Positions 55,673 to 64,000 of a stretch of 64,000 nucleotides of DNA are shown one piece after another. The translations under genes were made by a program, and so were the position numbers. Under the pieces are notes generated by a model. It ran no database searches. It worked only from the letters and a program-made list of their open reading frames with translations, and was not told the origin of the DNA. Origin of the DNA: Helianthus annuus (lineage: Eukaryota; Streptophyta; Magnoliopsida; Asterales; Asteraceae); NCBI RefSeq assembly GCF_002127325.2, contig NC_035446.2:160983878-161047877 (forward strand), written 5' to 3'. How positions within the stretch are numbered: the first letter of the stretch is position 1; each line of letters begins with the position of its first letter.

Positions 55673-56171
55673 AGGGTGTTCAAAACTATCTGTATTCGAA
55701 AATCCGATCCGAAATATCCGATATCCGAATCCGAAATATCCAAAAAATTGGATATCCGAAATTTCGGATATCCGAAATTCGGATATCATAATTTTTCGGA
55801 TTCAGATTTGAATAGTGATTTTCAAAATTTTCGGATATTTCGGATATCCGAAATATCGAAAATTTAAATTTCATTTCTTTCGGATATCCGAAAATATCCG
55901 AAGTATCCGAAAATCTCCGAAATATCTGGAAAATATCCGAAAAATATCCGAAAACTTATATTCAGATATCCGAAACTATCTAAAATTATGAAAAAAATAA
56001 TAAAAATTAAATAAAAAGTTGGATTTTCGGATATCCGATTCACTATCCGAATCCGTATCCGAAATTTCGTATATCCGAAATCTGAAATTTTGGATACGGA
56101 TTCAGATAGTGAAATCTAGTATCCGAAAATTTCGGATCCGAATTTTCGGATATCCAGTTTTTAACACCCCT
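55673..56171. repeat. TATCCGAAAT phrase repeat with transposon-like ends
   Basis: About 500 bp built almost entirely of GGATATCCGAAA-type palindromic phrases. Ends AGGGTGTTCAAAAC and, on the other strand, AGGGGTGTTAAAAAC. A 6-bp direct repeat CATCTA flanks it (55667-55672 and 56172-56177). Suggests a non-autonomous DNA transposon, possibly hAT-like. Confidence 0.55.
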
Positions 56172-56177
56172 CATCTA

Positions 56178-57431
56178 GCGTTTTGGAATTACAATATACT
56201 GATTTGGGCCGTTAAGTCTACATGGTCAAAACATACTATACAACATTACAACCTATTTATATTGGTAGCCTATTTATATATTTTGAAATAGAGGAATGAC
56301 AAATTGACAATGATAGTGATATATTCTTAAAATGAGTAATAATTTATTTGTCAGAATAATAATAAAAAAATCTTAAATAACATGACTATTTCTTTAAATA
56401 CATATATATTGTTGCTCCATTGTTTTCTTTTAATTTGTATCAGTTTTAACTCAAATATGAATATCAGACATCACCTTAGATAACCTTCTCTTACATAACT
56501 AGTGATTAGATTTAAAAAAGGTGGAATCAAAATCCTAAGACACAAAGTAACTATAAAACTTAACCTAGCTTTAGGCACAACAATATAACAATATGACAAG
56601 AAAATTGTTTATAGCCTTATCACTCAAATTTAGATAACAAACATAATTCACATATGCTACCCTTTGATTAAGAGAAAACTATTTACTTTATACATATATA
56701 TAGGACATATTCAATGAAATATTATAATTTTATTAACGATAAGACGTATTTAGAAAAATAAATTGTTTTTTCCAACTTCACCAACAACATTTTTTTTGTC
56801 TCTCAGATGGTTGTTGATCACTCTTTCCAATCGGTGCCAACTCCCGATCACAAGCCCCTTGGTAGTTGATTCAATTTTTTTTGTAACAACAAAACTTTAT
56901 AAAAAAGCACTAGTAAGACGCAGCGAAAAACATATTACACATCAAGAATGCCGATTAATCTTTTATTTATCAAATTAACTTCAGTTCTTCACCAGGGATC
57001 AAAAGAGACTGACCTAAATATGGAGTTTGACATTGTCAACAAACCCCCCTCTTTTGGCAAATATTTTCTACTCAGAATTGTAGAATATCTAAATACAAAG
57101 ATTTTAGAACTTGGTGTTAAAAAATGTCTAACAAAAAAATTTGTAAAATCCAATGACAAAACACTTGAAACATTCAACTTTTGAATGGTTATCGTTTTAC
57201 ATGAGCAAGAAGAATAACTCAAATATATAGTTTGTTCATAAAGGATAGAAGTTATTGTCTATAAGAGAGAAACACACATAACATAACAAATAATGTAAAA
57301 CTTGTTTCAATTTATTGATAATACATATTTGACAAAACATGGTCTTAATTACAATTTGTATGAAATCAATGAACCACATGATATTTAGACGCGTGTAAGT
57401 TATATGATCAAAATATTTGTCAATCTAATAT
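56178..57431. other. Intergenic DNA, no gene seen
   Basis: AT-rich; minus- and plus-strand frames near 56948-57222 show no domain. Confidence 0.45.
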
Positions 57432-57895
57432 GTCATATCCTTTTATTTAGTATGTATAATGTAATTCTCACATTCGTTATGGTTCTCCAACAATCTTGAA
57501 GGATAGAGTATTCAACCCTAATACGAATTGATTAGATGGGAAATCTCTAATCGATTATCCAAATTAACATGATGTAATTAATTCTAACAATATATTTTAT
57601 TACAAAGTGAATGAAACGTGAATAGATTCAACAATCATAACCAAACAACTAACAATTGTAGGCGTCATATCCTTTTATTTAGTATGGATAATGTAATTCT
57701 CACATTCGATATTGTTCTCCAACAATCTTGAAGGATAGAGTATTCAACCCTAATACGAATTTGATTAGATGGGAAATCTCTAATCGATTATCCGAATTAA
57801 CATGATGTAATTAATTCTTACAGTATATTTTATTACAAAGTGAATGAAACGTGAATAGATTCAACAATCATAACCAAACAACTAACAATTGTAGG
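57432..57895 (+). repeat. 232-bp tandem duplication
   Basis: 57432-57663 and 57664-57895 are two copies in direct tandem, with a handful of substitutions (for example GTATGTATAATG against GTATGGATAATG) and one indel. Non-coding. Confidence 0.9.
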
Positions 57896-57896
57896 C

Positions 57897-58793
57897 GTGC
57901 TACATGCCTAGTAGACTAGTTGCTTTAAATTGTCTAGTAGAGCAAGGACTAGTTGCTTTACTAGGTGCTCTAAACCAGTACCCTGTACCCAAACACATAA
58001 TATACATATAACTTAACTAAAATGACCTAAACAAGACCAATACTGATAAATCATATCTAAAGAAGATCTCCAAGATGTTGACACCAAGCGTTCACCAACA
58101 TATAATTATCAATCTAATAAAAGGTTAATAGCATGTGTTTCTAACTTTCCATCACTCCCAACTTTTTTTCTTCATATCGTTAGTTATCATCATAAAAAAA
58201 AATACTATAATAGTAGGTTAGTACAAAAACTTATGGCACTAAAAGTTTCACACTATCACGTTGATCAGTTAAAAAAAGATATAAAAACTCATGCGTTGTT
58301 GGTAAATATTGGTACAAACTGACATAGTAAAATAACCTACATATGCTAGGGTCACCTTGCAGGTAAGAATGATGTTTGACTATTAAATATAAGTTAAAAT
58401 TTGTAATGTTGATAAGAGGGAATATAGAAAAACGACAATGGTTATCTGTTAAAGCCAAAACAAACAAAAGAATAAGATACATGGTATTCAAATACCAAGA
58501 AATACCTTTGTAGGTGGGCCATGTATAAGTTAAATGAAATCATTTCCACAAAAATTTGAAAAGAAAATACGTTTTTCCAAATAAAACCATAGACAACTAG
58601 CGGTGAGAATTTGATTTTTGTCGATATGGGTTGGTCATGTATGTTTCTTCCCCATGCAAAAACTCTGTCCGCACGAAACATTTCGCATGCATAGTTTTGA
58701 ATGAAAGTCGGCCCATTTAACATGTAAACCTTGAACAATTAACTAGGGTGATCAAGTGTCCGTTAAAGGTCAAGATAGCAAGGTCATAAGTAC
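57897..58793. other. Intergenic DNA, no gene seen
   Basis: No supported feature; the minus-strand frames at 58231-58491 and 58442-58738 show no recognisable domain. Confidence 0.45.
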
Positions 58794-58964
58794 ATGGCGG
58801 ATCCAACCAATATTTGTGGGTTCCCATAAACTCAGTGCGTTTGGAAAAAAAAAAACGGAAAAAATTAGTGAGAACTTTGTAGAATTTAGAAAAAAAAAAT
58901 TAGTGAGAATTAAAGAGAATTTACCAAAAGGAATCCATTAGAATAAAATCCTGCATCCGCCACT
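58794..58964. mobile_element. Short inverted-repeat element with GTGGCGGATSCA ends
   Basis: Left end ATGGCGGATCCAACC and right end, on the other strand, AGTGGCGGATGCAGG. The interior has twin AAATTAGTGAGAA phrases. Resembles the widespread plant GGCGGATCCA short repeat. TSD not clear. Confidence 0.45.
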
Positions 58965-59442
58965 GTCATAATATGCATAGTTCGCTCTATTAGGTGAATT
59001 TGTACACATCTCTTTATAGATTTTTTTTTTTGGCGGTGGGTATACCCGATAAAGTGTTTTAATAAATAAATATAGACCGATTATAAATAAAGACATAGTT
59101 TGTCAAAGTAACTTAAGAAAGGTATAGTTACAAAGAAATATATAGTTTTGGCTTCTAGCCTCCAAGATGGCGATAATTATTTCATGAGGTATGTCTAAAG
59201 CTAACATATCTCTAAAATGCAAACCGGGTGTGTATAAAGTTTTCAGAAAGCTAAAGTAAAAAGTATCCAAAGTATGCATGTATCGATAGTAAAGTTTAAA
59301 GAAGACTTATCGTGTCTAAAGTTAACGCCAATGTCTAATGTAAAAAGTTGAACAACTTCTAAAGTTAATGGAAACGTCTAAAGTTCATTTTTTACCGTTC
59401 AAAAGAAAAAAAAAACATACTAACTGAAAATTAAAAGTGCAA
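58965..59442. other. Intergenic DNA, no gene seen
   Basis: Contains several TCTAAAGTTAA phrases at 59190-59390; no gene. Confidence 0.4.
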
Positions 59443-59452
59443 TAGAAAATTA

Positions 59453-60025
59453 GGGTAAAGTTCTTGTACAAATAATCTTAACATACTAAACATACAAATT
59501 GAAGGAAAACTCAAAAAGATAAGGTGACATTTTTGTAATTATCAATAACTATCAAAGTTACTCTACAAATATACCTAAAAAATCTAAAAAAAACCTAACC
59601 CCCCCCACACCCCCACCCAAAAACCTAAACCCCCCACCCCCAAAAACCTAACACCCCCTCCCCCCCACCCAAGCTAAAATGCTAAAAACTAAACCCCAAA
59701 AAAACCTAAAAAAATCTAAAAAAAATAAAAAATAAATAAAAAACACACAAATTATTTTATTTTTTTAACATTTTTTACTAAAAAATTGCTACTTTTAGTA
59801 GCAGCAAAAAAAATTTTTTTTTTTTTTTTGCTAACAAAATGTAGCGAATTTTTAATAAAAAATGTTTAAAAAAATTGTGCTTTTTAGGTATTTTTGGTTG
59901 AGTTCACATTTGTATAGTAACTTTGATAGTTTGTGGTAATTACAAAAATGTCACTTTGTCTTTTTGAGTTTTCCTTCAATTTGTATGTTTAGTATGTTAA
60001 GATTATTTGTATTTGATCTTTTGCC
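59453..60025. mobile_element. MULE-type MITE with ~130-bp TIRs
   Basis: Long inverted repeats (about 59453-59585 and 59890-60025) include CTTAACATACTAAACATAC and GTATGTTTAGTATGTTAAG. A 10-bp direct repeat TAGAAAATTA flanks it (59443-59452 and 60026-60035). Long TIRs with a 9-11-bp TSD are the mark of Mutator-like elements. The core (59588-59720) is C-rich (CCCCCACCCAAAAACCTAA). Confidence 0.75.
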
Positions 60026-60329
60026 TAGAAAATTAAAACAAAAGTTTTGCTACCATTTGGGCTTAGAATCTATTATTGCGCACCCAAATTACCACATATT
60101 TGCTTCCCCACATGCTACATACGGACATACCATTCTTTATAAGTATTTGTTTGAATCTAAAAGAATCAATAGGATGTTTTTGCAGTCATGACATTCGTTA
60201 ACCTGTCTGGATAAGCAAAAGGGAAACAATATTGACAACAAACTAGGAATTTTTATGGACAATTGGTCTTGAATCATTAAAGAACTCCCCCAATGGATTT
60301 TGTTATTGCAAATCAAGACCAATCTGTAA

Positions 60330-60675
60330 GGGGGAACGGTATGATAGCGGGGACTCCATCGAGGAGTTGTTTTCACCGCTCGGTGAATCGTTGCCGCCCC
60401 CTAAGCGGTGTTCGGTGATTGCCTTTTTCGGTGAGTATTCACCGATTCGGTGAAGAAGAGGAGAGGTGGGAGAGAGAGGGTGAATGGTGGATCCCAACCC
60501 CTTTCAACCAATCATAATATTTTTGTTTTAATTTTTTACCACTCTCCAGGTGTTTGAACCACTGCCAGTGATTGAGTGCAAAATGGGGAGTGGAATGGGG
60601 ACTTGACATGGCATGAGATTATTGGCTAGACGGTAACTCAAACACCCTAAAGTGATTGAATGATACCCTCCACCC
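60330..60675. mobile_element. Harbinger-type MITE
   Basis: TSD TAA at 60327-60329 and 60676-60678. Ends GGGGGAACGGTATGAT and, on the other strand, GGGTGGAGGGTATCAT. Interior has CGGTGAAT/ATTCACCG palindromic phrases. 346 bp, non-coding. Confidence 0.78.
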
Positions 60676-60678
60676 TAA

Positions 60679-61298
60679 AACTGTATGTGGTTCGTGTTAA
60701 TAGATTGTTGGAACGTGGGCTTAAACAAGCTGTGTGTTCTCGGCGTGGGAAGAAATTAATACTGACCGAATAATGACTACGAGCGGAAGAAGCGTCACAT
60801 AGTCTTCTAATAAATCTCAAGCAAAGATTGAACCTATCAAATGGTCGGAGCTAGGATGTCTTACATTGATTGAATTAGTACTTGTCACTCTACCTTTGTA
60901 TTACTTTTTGCAAAATTCATGAAAATATGATTTTAATTTTGGATACAAGATAACAAATATTTGTTATATAATTATTGTTGGAATAACCAATTGTATTAAA
61001 CCGAAAATATATGTAAAACACGCACACATTTAAAGTAACGTATCTTGACTCTTTTCTTTGTTAATGAACTCAACATCTAAAACTGAATATATATAAACCT
61101 CTATTCATATTAAACCTGTACTAATCCTAAACCAAATCAAACTCAAATAAAATAAACAAATAAACTTTAACACCGTATCTTTAACAATTAAACCAAACAA
61201 TTTAAATCAAGCCTCTACTTTTTATCCTTTTCTTTCACTAATCTTTATATTTTCTTTTTCAACCTTTATCTTCCCAAAATAGATCATCATAAGGATAA
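60679..61298. other. Intergenic DNA, no gene seen
   Basis: AT-rich; no supported feature. Confidence 0.45.
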
Positions 61299-61641
61299 GG
61301 CTGGGTGGTGTGGTATAAACCCCCCTAAGGACTCTATAATGCCACGTTAACGCCACGTATGTGCCACATAAGCGAGTGGCTTTATCGTTAACTTGCACGG
61401 TATGGGATAATGCCTCTTTAAAGCCCCTTATAAACAATATAAAAATAAGAAAAAGGAAATCAAAAAGAGAAAAATTTGATTTGTGGGAATGAATGGGCCC
61501 CACATGTATAACCCTTTGACGCTCGTTAAAGAGATGGAGCCCCCTCTGTAGCACCCCTCCCCCTCTTTGGCACCTAGGAAATGAGGAGAGGGGCGCTATG
61601 AAGACTGATTTGGGAGGGGCAAGAGACCATACCACCCAGCC
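61299..61641. mobile_element. Harbinger-type MITE
   Basis: Ends GGCTGGGTGGTGTGGT and, on the other strand, GGCTGGGTGGTATGGT. Preceded by TAA and followed by TAC, so one TSD base may have changed. 343 bp; the minus-strand frame 61222-61770 spanning it is fortuitous. Confidence 0.7.
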
Positions 61642-61717
61642 TACTAGTTTATTGGGTTTCAGGGCTTCGCAACATGTAGAGTGTCTACAAAATAAAGATA
61701 AGATAAATATGATATTA

Positions 61718-62025
61718 GAGCATTCACATCCAATCCACCAAAAATATACATACATTCCACTAAAAAACAACTCCTATATCAATATATTTCCACTAAAAAC
61801 AAATACTTTTTCTCTTTCCTTTTCAATATATATTACAATTTCTTTCTCCTCCACTCACAACCACTTTCAATATATATTAAAAAACTATAGGGGGTGAACA
61901 GTGTCCCCCCAAATATACAGATGAACAGTAACATTTTCTCTCTCCTCCACTCACAACCACTTTTTATACTTCTTATATTTTAAAAACCCCCCACACAGAT
62001 TTTGGTGGTTTGGATGAGAATGCTC
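61718..62025. mobile_element. Harbinger-type MITE
   Basis: TSD TTA at 61715-61717 and 62026-62028. Ends GAGCATTCACATCC and, on the other strand, GAGCATTCTCATCC, continuing into AATCCACCAAAA / AAACCACCAAAA. 308 bp, non-coding. Confidence 0.88.
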
Positions 62026-62028
62026 TTA

Positions 62029-62464
62029 ATACTCAGAGCAACGAGTTTGATATAGAATTTGAAACAAAATGGATAAAACCTGATGGAACTTCACAAATGT
62101 ATATAAGTGAGAGCCTTCTTTGTATATTACTTTCTTAGCATTAAGGAACAAGTGGGCAAAAGTTAAATGTATTTAGTTGCAATCAAGCAATTTTGGTTGG
62201 TTACAACAATAAAACAAGTTTAATTTTTATGAAAACCACTCTAAGTATTAGACACCAAAGTCGAGTAAGAGAGGAGAATTCTCTTGTTCTATTTCAAGAT
62301 ATTGAACTCTCTTGTTCGTGAGTGGGCGAAACAAGTTTTAAACGGACTAGTGTTGAGCATGAATCCTTATCCAACACTATCATTTTAGTTTGTTGTACAT
62401 ATATCGTTATCTATTTAGATAACAGTTTTACAAAATGTATTTCTCTCAAGATAAAAATTATTTA
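62029..62464. other. Intergenic DNA, no gene seen
   Basis: AT-rich; no supported feature. Confidence 0.45.
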
Positions 62465-64000
62465 GAGTAAATTACAAGTTTTGTCCTTTATGTATGTCCC
62501 AAATTGCAGGCGCTGTCCTTTGTCTTTAAAATTGATGAGTTTTGTCCTTAATGTTTGCAAATCTTGCACGTTATGTCCTTTAGGCCAAACCCAGTTAGAT
62601 TTTTTTGGTTAAAACTGATCATGTGCAAGGCACATGAGGGAATTCTTGTCATTTCATGTCTTCAGGGGCTATTGTGTAAAACAGTTTATGTTTAGGGGTT
62701 AATTTGTAAAAAAAAATAAAAAGAAATTATAAATACAAAAATCTGCCATTTCTCTCTCTCTCATGTTCTCTCTCTTCTCTCTGTATATTCTCTCTTCTCT
62801 CTGTATATTTGAGAACGACGACAATGGTGGAGGTGTTTGAGAACGACGGCGACGATGGAGGTGTTTGAGAACGACGGCGACGGTGGAGGTGTTTGAGAAC
62901 GACGGGGATGATGGAGGTGTCTGAGAACGATGGCGATGATGGAGGTGTTCATGGTGGATGCGGTAGTGGGTTGCGGAGAATCGGTGTTTTCGCAGATCTG
63001 GATTTTTGTGGTGGTGGGTTTGTGGATGATGAAGATGGATGTGGTGGTGGGTTTGTGATGGTGGATGCGGTACTGGGTTGCGGAGAATCGGTGGCGGCTA
63101 GCCGGAACCTTCGCCGGAAACAGAGGATTTGTTGCAGGTTTGTGGGTGATTGTAGGTCTGTTTTGACATTGTGGGGATTTTTGGGGGTTTTTTATTTGGA
63201 ATTTAGGTTTTTGGTTGGGGGTTTTTGATTTGGAATTTAGGTTTTTGATTGGGGGTTTTTGATTTGGAATTTAGGCAGGTGACGGTGGTGGTGTTGGTGG
63301 CCGTAGTGACGGTGGCAATGGAGGATGGTGGTGACGGTGGTGGGAGGTGGTCGTGACGGTGGCAATGGAGGGTGGTGGTCTTTCGATATAGTTTTGTTGC
63401 TTCGTTTTAGCTTTTGAATGAAGGTTAAGATCGTATTTAATTTATCTATTTTATTCTTGATGATCTTGTTTAGATTGTGCCTGAAGAATAATAATCCATT
63501 GCAGTTGTATTTATATTGTTGTCTGGAACTTGTCTGCTACATTGCAAAAGTGAAATCAATGGAGGTGGAGGTGGAGGGTGGTGGTGACGGCGGAGGGTGC
63601 TGGTTTGGGTTGCACTATTGAAGCGGTGGAGGTGGGTTATGCGGGATGGTGGTTGTGGTGGGAGGTGGTGGCAGGTGACGGTGGTGGTGATGGTGGCCGT
63701 AGTGACGGTGGCAATGGAGGGTGGTGGTGACAGTGACGGTGGTGGGAGGTGGAGATGGCGGTGAAGGGTTGTGGTAATGGTTATATATATGGTATATATA
63801 CACACTTATAATAATAATAATTATAATAATGATAATAATAATAATAAGACTAAAATTATTTTGTTTTATTTTTTAATAAACATAAGTAAACATGGTAAAA
63901 AGACTAAAATACCCCTGGGTGACCAGATTTAACAAAAAAAATTAATTGGGTTTGGCCTAAAGGACATAACGTGTAAGATTTGCAAACATTAAGGACAAAA
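62465..64000. mobile_element. Long-TIR DNA element, right end beyond the window
   Basis: Left sequence from GAGTAAATTACAAG, with the TTTTGTCCTTAATG...GGCCAAACCC block at 62531-62593, is the inverted match of 63946-64000. The window stops inside the right TIR. The interior is GT-rich, with a 28-bp minisatellite and diverged direct repeats around GACGGTGGTGG (63278-63380 and 63664-63760). No transposase seen. Long TIRs suggest a Mutator-like non-autonomous element (inference). Confidence 0.6.
62808..62950 (+). repeat. 28-bp minisatellite
   Basis: TTTGAGAACGACGGCGACGA-type units start at 62808, 62836, 62864, 62892 and 62920, at a strict 28-bp period. 28 is not a multiple of three, so the array cannot code a simple peptide repeat in one frame. 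Confidence 0.88.

Noticed and set aside
61222..61770. 182-codon minus-strand open frame
   Set aside because: It spans a TAA-flanked MITE and its flanks, has no domain and poor composition; fortuitous.
62808..62950. 28-bp regular repeats resembling a CRISPR array
   Set aside because: Units are directly adjacent without spacers, and the genome is a plant's; it is a minisatellite.
63470..63805. His/Pro/Thr-rich minus-strand frames near the right edge
   Set aside because: Direct readout of GGTGGT-type repeats; low complexity, not genes.

Overview
The window is nuclear DNA of a flowering plant. It is dominated by nested LTR retrotransposons and small non-autonomous DNA transposons, and has one convincing host gene: an intron-containing patatin-like phospholipase at 44.9-47.0 kb. 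The long-LTR chromovirus, the Tat-type element carrying an antisense coiled-coil gene, and the general style of the repeats suggest an Asteraceae genome. That is inference, because no diagnostic marker is present.

Layout. 1-3.1 kb: eroded LTR-like sequence on the minus strand. 3.1-30.5 kb: a Russian-doll nest. A PIF/Harbinger-type element (3116-30508, TSD TAA) was hit by a Reina-like Ty3/gypsy element (3437-28949, minus strand, TSD ACCTC). That element was in turn hit, inside its gag zinc-knuckle codons, by a long-LTR Tekay/Del-like chromovirus (7134-27567, plus strand, TSD CTCTG). A 5'-truncated RTE-type LINE (29330-30353) sits in the right arm of the Harbinger element. 30.5-31.6 kb: a Tourist-like MITE and flanking DNA. 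31588-40788: a Tat/Retand-type Ty3/gypsy element with its 5' LTR, PBS, gag-pro, pol in the -1 frame, and an antisense four-exon gene, but no 3' LTR. 40789-43664: a near-identical second copy of 28714-31587, in which the Tat insertion site is empty. 44.9-47.0 kb: the patatin-like gene. 47-64 kb: gene-flanking DNA full of MITEs (Harbinger, hAT and MULE types), phrase-like degenerate repeats, a TA-embedded nested palindrome, a SINE candidate and, at the window edge, a long-TIR element.

Assembly cautions. The chromovirus interior is present twice (11169-17532 and 17546-23908) around a 13-N gap, with errors concentrated at the two gap edges. This looks like a failed contig overlap. The 28.7-31.6 / 40.8-43.7 kb duplication, with its filled and empty Tat site, looks like two haplotypes placed in series. 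Real gene content is therefore smaller than it appears.

Most interesting points: (1) five short hairpins with covarying stems and a constant CTGCGY loop in the chromovirus leader between ORF1 and gag; (2) an antisense, intron-containing coiled-coil gene inside the Tat element; (3) a canonical T TTA AAC -1 slippery heptamer exactly at its gag-pro/pol overlap; (4) a small hAT-type family made of reiterated short phrases, with two members flanked by perfect 8-bp TSDs; (5) a palindrome whose arms are themselves palindromes, embedded in (TA)n; (6) a regular period of about 158 bp inside the chromovirus LTR.
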